A stretch of 64,000 nucleotides of DNA from the NCBI GenBank assembly GCA_002345925.1, contig DDWM01000047.1, positions 59,871 through 123,870 of the forward strand. The letters are read 5' to 3'. This document shows, piece by piece, positions 54,748 through 63,788 of the stretch (positions within the stretch are counted from its first letter, which is position 1; the number at the start of each line of letters is the position of its first letter). The stretch comes from Actinobacteria bacterium UBA2286 (GTDB lineage: Bacteria; Actinomycetota; Coriobacteriia; Anaerosomatales; Anaerosomataceae). The position numbers and the translations under genes were made by a program. The notes under the pieces are model-generated. The model worked only from the letters and a program-made list of their open reading frames with translations. It made no database searches and was not told the DNA's origin.

Positions 54748-56406
54748 CTAATCGCTCTGCCGCAGGTCGCGGCGTTGGAACAGCACGAACGACACTGCGA
54801 TCAGCACGACCGTTATGCCGAGAAGAACCGCGGCGTTGCCCCAGTTCATCCCGGTCATGAGTGGGTCGCTGCCCAGGTAGTAGTAGAACGGCGAGAGCTT
54901 CTGGAGGCCGACCAGGTCGGCGTTGACCTCGCCTAGTGAGTTCATCACGTGGGTGAGCACTCCAAGGCCGATCGATCCGAACATCGCGACTTTCGCTTTG
55001 CCCGTTGCCGCACCCAGCGCAAGCGCTAGAGCGCCGAACACAAACCCGACCAACGTCATCAGCGCGCATGTTGCAGCCACGTTTGCCGCGCTCATGCCCA
55101 GGCCGGCCACCACCGAGCCAGTCATCACGCCGGCGAAGGTCGTGACGCCCACAAGCGCGCCCATCAGCAGCATGGTGAATGTCTTCTCGGCAAGAACGCG
55201 TGAACGGCTGATAGGGTTCGCGAGCAGAAGGCCCATCGTGCGCCTGCTCTCCTCGCCCGCCATAGCGCCCTGCGCAATCGAGATCGTCAAGATCATCACG
55301 ACGATCGGACCCATCATGCCGAAGGTCTCGATTTGATAGAAGCCCTCAGGTGTGCCCATCGCGCCGCCGCCAAAGAACGCCAGCATCGTCTTGGGAAGCA
55401 GATCGGCAAACGCTAGCGTCTCGGCAGGAATCGCCTTGTAGAACGGCCCGAGCATGAAGCCCTGGACCAGGAACGTGTACGCAGCGACGATGATGAGCAT
55501 CGTCTGATACTCGGATGCGGTCTTGAACCAGATCGACGAGACTCTGGCCGCCCCGCCGAGACGATCCGCGATCTTCTTGGTCATCGGGTTGGCGCGCAGA
55601 CGGTCAAAGAGCGTGACGCTGGTTGACTGCCCCTTGAGGTCGCGTCTGTTCACACCGACTAGAGCGCCGACCGCGAGCAGCGCTGTCGCGCCGCCCAGTA
55701 GGGCGACGTCGCCCCAGTTGATGCCGTTGTACAGTGGGTTGTTCCCGTCGAAGTAGTGCCAAGGGAAGACCTTGACCCAGTCCTCTCCGCCCTCGATCAG
55801 CGGCAAGAGGCCCGCCCCGAAGAACCCGGCCACCATGAGTCCGACGGAAGCGCCGATAGCGGCACCCCTGCTGCCGGTCCACGCTCCAACGAACGCCGCG
55901 ACAAACCCGTAGAAGAGCGAATTCATCAGGAGATGGAGACCTAGCGCTCCGACGTCCATGCCTGTGATGCCCACGTCGAGCAAGCCCGCAGTCAGCGGGA
56001 CTGAAGCCCACAGCAGCAGCACGCAAGCGATTGAGAGCAGCACCATCGCCGCCATCTTCGACGCAAGGACGTGAGTGCGGCTCTTTGGGTTGCCGAGCAG
56101 CAGCCCGAGGGTTCCTTTGCGCTCCTCGCCCGCGATGGACGCAGCACCCATCGCCAGCGCCATGGAGGCCACAACCATTGCGCCATAGCTGCCCATCACG
56201 ACCGTGATCGAAAGAGCGCCGATATCGACGCCCTTGGTTATGCCGATGAGTGACAGGTACGCCGCCGGCATCTCCTCGAAGAGCCGCATGTCGATGCTGG
56301 CATACGCCCACATCGCCATAACGAGCATGGCGATCAGGCTGCCGACAGCGATGGTCCAGCCCCTCCAGCGGTCGGCGATCGACTTGAGAAAGACGCTGGC
56401 GAACAT
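54748..56406 (-). CDS. ABC-2 type exporter permease, tandem fusion
   Basis: A 552-residue membrane protein of two similar halves, each with about six helices. Each half has an internal motif with IAGEERKGTLGLLLGNPKSRTHVLASKM (first) or MAGEESRRTMGLLLANPISRSRVLAEKT (second), the ABC-2 coupling region. One chain thus supplies both membrane subunits. Its ATG overlaps the stop of the ATPase gene (TGATG). Substrate unknown; lipid or peptide export is typical of the group. Confidence 0.88.
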   Translation of the reverse strand: MFASVFLKSIADRWRGWTIAVGSLIAMLVMAMWAYASIDMRLFEEMPAAYLSLIGITKGVDIGALSITVVMGSYGAMVVASMALAMGAASIAGEERKGTLGLLLGNPKSRTHVLASKMAAMVLLSIACVLLLWASVPLTAGLLDVGITGMDVGALGLHLLMNSLFYGFVAAFVGAWTGSRGAAIGASVGLMVAGFFGAGLLPLIEGGEDWVKVFPWHYFDGNNPLYNGINWGDVALLGGATALLAVGALVGVNRRDLKGQSTSVTLFDRLRANPMTKKIADRLGGAARVSSIWFKTASEYQTMLIIVAAYTFLVQGFMLGPFYKAIPAETLAFADLLPKTMLAFFGGGAMGTPEGFYQIETFGMMGPIVVMILTISIAQGAMAGEESRRTMGLLLANPISRSRVLAEKTFTMLLMGALVGVTTFAGVMTGSVVAGLGMSAANVAATCALMTLVGFVFGALALALGAATGKAKVAMFGSIGLGVLTHVMNSLGEVNADLVGLQKLSPFYYYLGSDPLMTGMNWGNAAVLLGITVVLIAVSFVLFQRRDLRQSD

Positions 56407-57311
56407 CAGGATGCCGCCTTCTCTTTGTGGTAGTACGTGAGGAATATCTCCTCGAGGTCGGCCTCTTGCGTACTGATGTCCACGATCGAGTAGTGACTTG
56501 CGGCCGCCTTGAGCAAAGCACCCATGTCGCCCTCAAACGACATCACCACGTGGTGGTTGCGAGTGCTCACATCCCGAACGCCGGTGACAGCCTCGAACAA
56601 GGCTGCATCTGCCGGCGAGTCCAGCTCCAGCTCCACCCGTCGCATGCCTTTTGCCCTGAGGGTCGCTACGGACTCCACGGTGATGAGATGCCCCTGCCGG
56701 ATGATCCCCACCCGGTCAGCTACGCGCTGCACCTCCGATAGCGTGTGGCTTGAGAGGAACACCGTGCGGCCCTCGTTGGCGACCTCACGCATCATCGCCT
56801 GGAACTCGCGCTGCACAAGCGGATCCAGACCTGAGCTCGGCTCATCCATGATCAGCACTTCCGGCTTGTTCATGAACGCCTGGATCAACCCGACCTTCTG
56901 GCGGTTTCCCGAGGAGAGATCGCCCACCTTCTTGGACAGGTCCACGTCCAAACGCTCCTGGAGAGTGTTCACGAACGTCCAATCCACTCCACCTCGAAGA
57001 TTGGCGAAGTAGGTGAGGATGTCCTTGCCGGTGAGCGACGGGTACATCGCGAGGTCACCGGGCAGGTATCCGATGTGACGGCGGATCTCCACCGACTTCT
57101 CGTGCGTGTCCATGCCTACGATCGTGGCCTTGCCACGGGTGGGTCGGATCTCATCCATGATGGTGCGGATCATGGTGGTCTTGCCGGCTCCGTTTGGGCC
57201 GAGGAACCCGAACACCTCTCCCGGCCGGATATCGAGGTTCAGATCCACAAGCGCCTCCACCTTGCCGTAATGCTTGGTGAGACCCTCGGTCTTGATGGCT
57301 GACTCGCTCAT
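56406..57311 (-). CDS. ABC exporter ATPase
   Basis: A 301-residue ATPase of the drug/antibiotic-export type. Walker A GPNGAGKTT, signature LSSGNRQKVG, Walker B LIMDEPSSGLDP and H-loop SSHTLSEVQRVADRVGII are present. The C-terminal 80 residues form the usual substrate-export accessory domain. ATG at 57311 (MSESAIKTEGLTKHYG) follows AAGGAG. It is the first gene of the operon running to tkt. The ATPase encoded at 58793, on the other strand, is a close relative. Confidence 0.9.
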   Translation of the reverse strand: MSESAIKTEGLTKHYGKVEALVDLNLDIRPGEVFGFLGPNGAGKTTMIRTIMDEIRPTRGKATIVGMDTHEKSVEIRRHIGYLPGDLAMYPSLTGKDILTYFANLRGGVDWTFVNTLQERLDVDLSKKVGDLSSGNRQKVGLIQAFMNKPEVLIMDEPSSGLDPLVQREFQAMMREVANEGRTVFLSSHTLSEVQRVADRVGIIRQGHLITVESVATLRAKGMRRVELELDSPADAALFEAVTGVRDVSTRNHHVVMSFEGDMGALLKAAASHYSIVDISTQEADLEEIFLTYYHKEKAAS

Positions 57312-57511
57312 GAAGCTCCTTCCAATCGACCTCACGCGGTATCCGCTATCGCCCCGCCACACCGCGACATATCGCAGTCTTCCTCCCGATTGTAATCCTT
57401 CTGCGCGGCCCCCGGTTGGCACGGCTCCACGGTGAGAACAGGCGTTACGTGGTATAGTTGACGGACGACGTCGGCCTCGGCGTCATGCTAGACCCGCTGT
57501 CTCACGGACTT

Positions 57512-57529
57512 GACCGGCACGATCCGGTC
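57512..57529 (+). promoter_or_regulatory. Small hairpin in the leader of the DUF1611 gene
   Basis: GACCGG and CCGGTC pair around CACGAT, 31 bases before the ATG at 57561. TATAGT at 57453-57458 upstream could be the -10 box, without a clear -35. Function unknown. Confidence 0.3.
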
Positions 57530-57560
57530 GCCTCCTCTGAGCCCCAACTCGAGGAGTGTT

Positions 57561-58685
57561 ATGTCCGTAAACCCACCTCAAGGCCCACCCATAGCTCGCG
57601 CTGCGAGCACTGCTATCGTCTACTGTGAAGCCAACTTCGGCGACATCGACGGCAAGACCGCCAACGGCCTCGTGCGTCACTCCGAGAAGTACGAGATCGT
57701 CTCGGTCATCGATAGCACTCAGGCAGGTCAAGACACCGGCGAAATCCTCGTCGACATCCCGAACGGAATCCCGGTGTGTACGGATCTGGCCGACGCCATC
57801 CGTCTTGCGGGTCACGTACCGGAGTACTTCATCTTCGGCATCGCGCCAACGAGCGGTCTGCTCTCCACTACCGAGCGCCGCGTGGTTCTGAGCGCTATCG
57901 AACACGGGATGAACATCGTGAGTGGCCTGCACGAGTTCCTGAACGACGACCCCACGTTCGCCGCGGCAAACATTGCGCACGACGTGACGATTTTCGACGT
58001 GCGCCGCCCTCGCGACAAGAAGCATCTCCGAACATTCTCCGGACGGGTCTCAGAGGTGACGTGCCCGCGAATCGCGATGCTCGGAACCGACTGCGCCATC
58101 GGCAAACGAACGACCGCCACCATCCTCGCGGCTGCGCTCAACGACCGCGGGATCAAGACGGTGCTGGTCGGAACCGGCCAGACCGCCCTTATCCAGGGCG
58201 CACGGTACGGCGTTGCACTCGATGCAACCCCCTCGCAGTTCTGCGCCGGCGAGATGGAGGCGGCAGTCGTCGATGCCTTCGAAGGCGACCACCCCGACGT
58301 CATCCTCATCGAAGGACAGGGCGCGCTCGGGCATCCGGCCTATCTAACCTCGGGATTCATTCTCCGCGGCAGCCAGCCTGACGCGGTGATCCTGCAGCAC
58401 GCGCCCGGCCGAAAGGCTCGAGTCGACTTCCCGGCCATGCCGATGCCAAACCCCCTGAGCGAGATCAACCTCATCGAGACTTTCTCGGACACCCGAGTGA
58501 TCGGTCTCACGATCAACCATGAGGGCATGACTGACGCCGAAGTGACGGCAGCCATCATCCTCTACGAAGCCGAGCTTGAGATTCCGGCCACCGATGCGTT
58601 GACGCGCCCCGTAGACCGGCTGGTAGAGATGGTGCTCCTCGCGTTCCCGGAGCTGCTGCCGAAGGGTCTCGCGCTCGCACTGTAG
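57561..58685 (+). CDS. DUF1611 family (DgcN-like) P-loop protein
   Basis: A 374-residue protein. An N-terminal Rossmann-like domain (about 10-160) has FGIAPTSGLLSTTERRVVLSAIEHGMNIVSGLHEFL. A C-terminal P-loop domain starts IAMLGTDCAIGKRTTATILAAAL (motif at 175-185), with ILIEGQGALGHPAY as the Walker B-like segment. Members include DgcN, linked to D-glutamate catabolism through N-acetylation. No partner enzyme for that pathway is visible here, so function is open. ATG at 57561 follows GAGGAGTG. Confidence 0.75.
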   Translation: MSVNPPQGPPIARAASTAIVYCEANFGDIDGKTANGLVRHSEKYEIVSVIDSTQAGQDTGEILVDIPNGIPVCTDLADAIRLAGHVPEYFIFGIAPTSGLLSTTERRVVLSAIEHGMNIVSGLHEFLNDDPTFAAANIAHDVTIFDVRRPRDKKHLRTFSGRVSEVTCPRIAMLGTDCAIGKRTTATILAAALNDRGIKTVLVGTGQTALIQGARYGVALDATPSQFCAGEMEAAVVDAFEGDHPDVILIEGQGALGHPAYLTSGFILRGSQPDAVILQHAPGRKARVDFPAMPMPNPLSEINLIETFSDTRVIGLTINHEGMTDAEVTAAIILYEAELEIPATDALTRPVDRLVEMVLLAFPELLPKGLALAL

Positions 58686-58792
58686 AAGCGAAACGCACGG
58701 GCTATTCCCGGCCCGAGGGTGTCCCATTCTCCCGCCATTTAGAACATACTTGCACTGACAGGTGAGTGTGGGGCGAGATCAATGGAGCACAC

Positions 58793-59692
58793 ATGAACGT
58801 GATCGAAACCACGAAGCTGACCAAGTACTACGGCAAGTCCAGAGGCATCGTCGACGTCGACATGTCTGTGACTGAGGGCGAGATCTATGGCTTCATCGGG
58901 CCAAACGGCGCCGGGAAGTCCACAACCATACGGACGCTCCTTGGTCTCATCCATCCCACAAGCGGCTCTGCGACCATCTTTGGAAAGGACGTCACCACGT
59001 CCGGCCCGGAGATTCGCGAAGAAGTCGGTTATCTGCCCTCGGAAGTCTTCTACTACGACGACATGCGCGTGATCGACCTGCTGAGATACTCGGCAAGCTT
59101 CTACAAGAAGGACCACAAGGCCATCGAGCGGCGGATCAAGCATCTCTCTGAGCTGTTCGATCTGGACCTGAAGAAGAAGATCGACGACCTGTCGTACGGC
59201 AACAAGAAGAAGGTCGGCATCATCCAGGGGCTCGCACACGAGCCCAAGCTCATCATCCTCGACGAACCGACCGGCGGGCTCGACCCGCTCATCCAGCAGC
59301 AGTTCTTCCACCTGCTTAAGGAGGAGAACGAGAAGGGCGCCACGATTCTCTTCTCCTCGCACATACTGAGCGAGGTGCAGAAGCTCTGCGACCGGGTGGC
59401 CATCATCAAGGACGGCTCGATCATCAAGGTGGAGCAGATCAAGACGCTGCTCGAGAACAGCACTAAGCGCTTCAAGCTGGAGCTGGTCAACACGCCCGAC
59501 GCATCCGCATTCGCCATCGAGGGCGTAAGCGACCTCGCGCTGGTCAACCACTCGGTGAGCTTCCTGTACCGCGGCCGAGTCAACGAGATCACGAAGATGC
59601 TCGCCGGGCAGGACCTTATCGACTTCCTGGTCGAAGAGCCCGACCTGGAAGAAATCTTCATGCACTACTACCAGAAGGAGGACGTGCAGTGA
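58793..59692 (+). CDS. ABC exporter ATPase
   Basis: A 299-residue ATPase. Walker A GPNGAGKST, signature LSYGNKKKVG, Walker B LIILDEPTGGLDP and SSHILSEVQKLCDRVAII are present, with a C-terminal accessory domain. ATG at 58793 follows GGAG. It overlaps the next permease gene by 4 bases. It forms an exporter with the two permeases that follow. Confidence 0.92.
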   Translation: MNVIETTKLTKYYGKSRGIVDVDMSVTEGEIYGFIGPNGAGKSTTIRTLLGLIHPTSGSATIFGKDVTTSGPEIREEVGYLPSEVFYYDDMRVIDLLRYSASFYKKDHKAIERRIKHLSELFDLDLKKKIDDLSYGNKKKVGIIQGLAHEPKLIILDEPTGGLDPLIQQQFFHLLKEENEKGATILFSSHILSEVQKLCDRVAIIKDGSIIKVEQIKTLLENSTKRFKLELVNTPDASAFAIEGVSDLALVNHSVSFLYRGRVNEITKMLAGQDLIDFLVEEPDLEEIFMHYYQKEDVQ

Positions 59693-60489
59693 ACGTCTTC
59701 CTCCGGGAGCTGAGTGCTTATCGGAAGTCGACGGTCATCTGGTGCGCGTCGCTTTCAGCAATCCTGCTCATCTTCATGTCGCTGTATCCCGCGTTCACAA
59801 ATGACGTTACCGCCGCGAAGCAGGTCCTCGAGCAGTTCCCCGAGGCCCTGCGAACCGCGCTCAACATCTCATTGTCGAGTTTCTTCACTATCTACGGCTT
59901 CTACGGCTACCTGCTGAGCTTCGCGATTCTCGCGGGCTCGATCCAGGCGATGAACATCGGGACGGGCATCATCTCTAAGGAGGTCTCCGGCAAGACCGCA
60001 GACTTCTTACTGTCCAAGCCGATGACTCGCGCCCAGGTTGTGTCCGCGAAGCTCGCGGCGGCCCTGACTATCATCGTGATCACGAACGTGGTGTTCGCCG
60101 GCGTCTCGTACCTCGTGGCGCTCATGGTGGCGACCGAGAAGTTCGCAGCCGGAACGCTCTTCCTGCTGGCGTCCACGATGTTCCTGGTTCAGCTGGTCTT
60201 CCTCGCGCTCGGAGCGCTGTTCGCGGTGCTCATCCCGAAGATAAAGTCCGTGATCGCCGTGTCGATGCCGACCGTGTTCACCCTCTACATCATCGGCACG
60301 CTCGGTGACGTGCTCGGCAACGACAAGGTCCGTTATCTATCGCCGTTCAAGTTCTTCGACACGACCTACATCATCAAAAACGTCAGTCTCGAGGGTAAGT
60401 TCCTCGGCATCGAAGCAGCGATTGTTGTCGTCGCTGTCGCAGCGAGCTACATCATCTACATCAAGAAGGACGTCCGCGCCTCGGCATAG
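59689..60489 (+). CDS. ABC-2 type exporter permease (first subunit)
   Basis: A 266-residue protein with about six helices. The N-terminus MNVFLRELSAYRKSTVIWCASLSAILL and the coupling motif ISKEVSGKTADFLLSKPMTRAQVVSAKL are typical of single-domain ABC-2 permeases. The start is GTG at 59689, overlapping the ATPase stop. It is paired with the next gene as a heterodimeric channel. Confidence 0.88.
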   Translation: MNVFLRELSAYRKSTVIWCASLSAILLIFMSLYPAFTNDVTAAKQVLEQFPEALRTALNISLSSFFTIYGFYGYLLSFAILAGSIQAMNIGTGIISKEVSGKTADFLLSKPMTRAQVVSAKLAAALTIIVITNVVFAGVSYLVALMVATEKFAAGTLFLLASTMFLVQLVFLALGALFAVLIPKIKSVIAVSMPTVFTLYIIGTLGDVLGNDKVRYLSPFKFFDTTYIIKNVSLEGKFLGIEAAIVVVAVAASYIIYIKKDVRASA

Positions 60490-60498
60490 GTGGAGTGT

Positions 60499-61296
60499 AT
60501 GAACATCTATCTGCGTGAAATGAAGGCTCACCGCACCGGTTTGATCTGGTGGTGCGTTGGCATGGTGGGGCTTGTCGCCTCCGGTATGGCTAAGTACGAC
60601 GCGTACCAGGGCGCAGGGGTTTCGATCGAAGAGCTGTTTGCCACCGTGCCGAAGGGCGTTATGGTCATCTTCGGTATGACAGGCTTCGACCTGACGAAGG
60701 CGAGCGGCTTCTACGGCGTGCTCTTCCTCTACATCGCTCTGATGGCCGCAATACACGCGGCGCTCTTGGGCTCGCACCTCATCTCCAAGGAGGAGCGGGA
60801 CAGAACGTCCGAGTTCCTCTACGCAAAGCCCGTGTCCCGAAGCAGCGCTCTGACCTCGAAGCTCCTGGCGGGACTGACAATGGTCGCCATCCTCAACATC
60901 GCGACGCTGCTATCGTCCTTCTACTTCGTCGATTTCTTCGGCAAAGGTGAGTCGATAACCGCGGACATACTGATCCTTATGGCGGGGCTGTTCTTGCTGC
61001 AGCTCATCTTCTTCACGATAGGCACCGTGGCCGCCGGCGTCGTCAGGAGGCCGAAGGCCGCTCCCTCTATTGCGACGTCCTTCGTGTACCTGGCGCTGCT
61101 CATCTCATATCTCGTGAACATGAACGAGAACCTCGACTTCCTGAAGTACCTCTCCCCATTCAAGTACTTCGACGCCGCAATACTCATGGCAGACGGGCGC
61201 CTCGATCCGGTGTACGTCGTACTTTCGGTGGTCATCGTCGCCCTGGCTGCGTTCGGAAGCTACCGCTTCTACTCGGCACGAGATTTGAGCGTCTAG
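60499..61296 (+). CDS. ABC-2 type exporter permease (second subunit)
   Basis: A 265-residue paralogue of the preceding permease, with about six helices and the motif ISKEERDRTSEFLYAKPVSRSSALTSKL. KYLSPFKYFDAAIL near the end matches YLSPFKFFDTTYI in its partner. ATG at 60499 follows GGTGGAG. Last gene of the exporter operon; the PadR gene that follows has its own operator region. Confidence 0.88.
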   Translation: MNIYLREMKAHRTGLIWWCVGMVGLVASGMAKYDAYQGAGVSIEELFATVPKGVMVIFGMTGFDLTKASGFYGVLFLYIALMAAIHAALLGSHLISKEERDRTSEFLYAKPVSRSSALTSKLLAGLTMVAILNIATLLSSFYFVDFFGKGESITADILILMAGLFLLQLIFFTIGTVAAGVVRRPKAAPSIATSFVYLALLISYLVNMNENLDFLKYLSPFKYFDAAILMADGRLDPVYVVLSVVIVALAAFGSYRFYSARDLSV

Positions 61297-61323
61297 CGGA
61301 ACGTTTCCGTCGGCGTGGCACGT

Positions 61324-61379
61324 CTTTCGCTTGTGTATCGCGATAGGTAGCGATATATCGCGTTACCACCAAGCGAAAG
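61324..61379. promoter_or_regulatory. Nested palindromes, candidate PadR operator
   Basis: Two perfect palindromes, TATCGCGATA (61336-61345) and GCGATATATCGC (61350-61361), lie side by side. They are enclosed by a 10-bp inverted repeat, CTTTCGCTTG (61324-61333) and CAAGCGAAAG (61370-61379). The block ends 8 bases before the PadR start and contains its ribosome-binding site. Confidence 0.6.
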
Positions 61380-61387
61380 GAAATGAC

Positions 61388-61963
61388 ATGCATAACTCAC
61401 AACACAACAGCGAGTCCTGCGACCGCGGCGCTCGCCATCACCACGGACCGTTCAGCCGCAGCGGCATGAAAGCCGCATTCGGCGCTGGCGGTCACATGCA
61501 TGGCTTCGCCGCCCATGCAGGCATGCGTGCCCGTCGCGGCGATGTCCGCTCGGCGATTCTGCGCTTGCTCGCCGAGTCCCCGATGCACGGTTACCAGATG
61601 ATCCAGGAACTCTCGGCACGCAGCGAAGGCGCCTGGAGCCCAAGCCCCGGCTCGGTCTACCCCGCACTCCAGATGCTGGCCGACGAAGGCCTCGTCGTCT
61701 CCGAAGAGACTGCCGGCAAGAAGGTCTTCAGCCTCACCGAGGCTGGTCTGGCCGAGGTCGCCAAGACCGCCGATCAGCCCGCGCCCTGGGAAGACACTGC
61801 GCAGGGAGACTCCGGCTTTGGTGAGTATCGCGAGTCGGCGGGTAAGCTCCTTCAGGCAGCGTTCCAGATCGGCAAGGACGGCACGAAGGACCAGCGCGCC
61901 GCCGCCGTCGAGATCATGAACGATGCCCGCAAGAAGCTCTACGCAATCCTCGCCGAGGGCTAG
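61388..61963 (+). CDS. PadR-family transcriptional regulator
   Basis: A 191-residue protein. A His/Gly-rich N-terminus (about 1-45: HNSQHNSESCDRGARHHHG, then GHMHGFAAHAG) could bind metal. The winged helix (about 48-120) contains RRGDVRSAILRLLAESPMHGYQMIQEL and SPSPGSVYPALQMLADEGLV. A C-terminal dimerisation region follows. ATG at 61388 is preceded by AAAGGAAATGAC. It probably represses itself and perhaps the exporter operon just upstream. Confidence 0.9.
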   Translation: MHNSQHNSESCDRGARHHHGPFSRSGMKAAFGAGGHMHGFAAHAGMRARRGDVRSAILRLLAESPMHGYQMIQELSARSEGAWSPSPGSVYPALQMLADEGLVVSEETAGKKVFSLTEAGLAEVAKTADQPAPWEDTAQGDSGFGEYRESAGKLLQAAFQIGKDGTKDQRAAAVEIMNDARKKLYAILAEG

Positions 61964-62014
61964 GACTCGCTAACCGTCACCCGTGACCGCACTGCTCAAC
62001 ACCACGGAGGCTTC

Positions 62015-63709
62015 ATGAAGTCGTCGAATCTTCGCGCTCGCTACTGGCGCATCGTGTTCTTCTTTGGCCGGGTCACCCTCGGCTTCATATTCTGGGAGAT
62101 CATCGCCCGTCGCATCGGTCTGGGTGGCGTAGCACGCCGCAATCGCTCGGAGCGTAACCGCCAGACGGCGGTGCGCTTCCGGGCGCTCGCGATCGGCATG
62201 GGCGGCCTCATGATCAAGGTGGGGCAGTTCCTCTCGGCAAGGCTTGATGTGCTGCCGCCCGAGATCACCGACGAGTTGGCCGGCCTGCAAGACGAGGTCC
62301 CCGCCGAGAGCTTCGACGCGATCCGCGTGCAAGCTGAAGCCGAGCTTGGCACGACGCTTGACGCGCACTACGAGTCTTTCGACGAGACACCGCTCGCGGC
62401 CGCCTCGCTCGGCCAGGCTCACCGCGCGTGTCTGCGGGAGGCCGACGCTGCCGAGATGGGCTTCGCTGAAGTCGTCGTGAAGGTGCAGCGACCGAACATC
62501 GAGGCCGTGGTGGAGGTCGATCTGGCCGCGCTACGTCGCGTGGGCGGGTGGCTGCAGCGCTACAAACCGATCGCCCAGCGCGCCGATGTGAACGCGCTTC
62601 TTGAAGAGTTCGCGGCCACAACGCGCGAAGAGATCGACTACCTTGCCGAGGCAAGCAACGCCGAGACGTTCGCCGGGGCCTTCGCCAACGACGAGCGTAT
62701 CCGTGTGCCGCAAGTCGTGTGGGAGCTCACCACTCGCCGCGTGCTGACGCTCGAGGACGTCTCGGCGATCAAGCTTGGCGACTACGAGGCGATCGATGCT
62801 GCCGGCATCGACCGCTCACAGGTGGCCGCAGTGCTGCTCGACACTTACATGCAGCAGATCTTTGAGGACGGCTTCTTCCACGCCGACCCGCACCCCGGCA
62901 ACCTATTCGTCACGCCGCTTGAGGGAACCGACGCCGAGGGCCGTCGCAACTGGAAGCTCACATTCATCGACTTCGGGATGGTCGGGCGCGTGCCCGAGAG
63001 CCTGCGCGCGGGCCTGCGAGAGGCCATCATCGCCGTCGGCACGCAAGACGGCGCACGGCTCGTCCGGAGCTTCAAGACGCTCGACGTGCTGCTCCCCACC
63101 GCCGACATCAAGCTTATCGAGATGGCGAGCATGCAGGTGTTCGACCGCTTCGGCGGCATGAGCATGAGTGAGCTCCGCAACATCGATCACGCCGAGATGA
63201 TGAGCTTTGGCCTGCAGTTCCGCGAGCTCATGCTCAATATGCCGTTCCAGCTTCCCGAGAACCTGCTCTTGCTGGGACGCTCGGTCGCGGTCCTATCCGG
63301 CATGTGCACAGGGCTCGATCCTGAGTTCAACCTCTGGGGCTCGATCGCGCCGTATGCGACCAAGCTGGTCTCGGACGAAAGCGGCTCAACGTGGGACACC
63401 GTGCTTGCCGAGGGAACGAAGATATTCCAGACGACGATCGGCCTTCCCGGACGCGCTGATCGCGTGCTGACGCTCATGGAGCGCGGCGAATTCAGCGTGC
63501 AGACACCGATGCTCGACCTGCGCATCCGGCGCCTGCAGCGCTCCGTCGGCAAGATCACTGGCGGGCTGGTGTTCGCCGCACTGCTGATAGCCGGCTCGGT
63601 CCTATACGGGAGCGACCCTGACTTCGGCAAGCTCATGATGGGTGTCTCGGCAGTCCCGCTTCTCTGGGTGATGATGAGCGGACGCGGACGACATCCGGGG
63701 AGACGATAG
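62015..63709 (+). CDS. AarF/UbiB (ABC1) family atypical kinase
   Basis: A 564-residue protein. KxGQ motif (KVGQ, 68-71), the Ala-rich loop LAAASLGQAHRA, EIDYLAEASNAETF, and the catalytic segment HADPHPGNLFV with FIDFGMVG are all present. Two membrane helices near the C-terminus (about 518-536 and 543-558) are typical. Family members support quinone synthesis and lipid homeostasis; in this menaquinone-producing genome a role with menaquinone or other isoprenoid lipids is plausible. ATG follows GGAGG at 62004-62008. Confidence 0.9.
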   Translation: MKSSNLRARYWRIVFFFGRVTLGFIFWEIIARRIGLGGVARRNRSERNRQTAVRFRALAIGMGGLMIKVGQFLSARLDVLPPEITDELAGLQDEVPAESFDAIRVQAEAELGTTLDAHYESFDETPLAAASLGQAHRACLREADAAEMGFAEVVVKVQRPNIEAVVEVDLAALRRVGGWLQRYKPIAQRADVNALLEEFAATTREEIDYLAEASNAETFAGAFANDERIRVPQVVWELTTRRVLTLEDVSAIKLGDYEAIDAAGIDRSQVAAVLLDTYMQQIFEDGFFHADPHPGNLFVTPLEGTDAEGRRNWKLTFIDFGMVGRVPESLRAGLREAIIAVGTQDGARLVRSFKTLDVLLPTADIKLIEMASMQVFDRFGGMSMSELRNIDHAEMMSFGLQFRELMLNMPFQLPENLLLLGRSVAVLSGMCTGLDPEFNLWGSIAPYATKLVSDESGSTWDTVLAEGTKIFQTTIGLPGRADRVLTLMERGEFSVQTPMLDLRIRRLQRSVGKITGGLVFAALLIAGSVLYGSDPDFGKLMMGVSAVPLLWVMMSGRGRHPGRR

Positions 63710-63788
63710 GGCTACCGACCAACGCGCGCGCCGGCCCTGTGGGGTATCTTTGCTTATGTAGCGAGATCCCCGATAGATTGGCCCGGCT

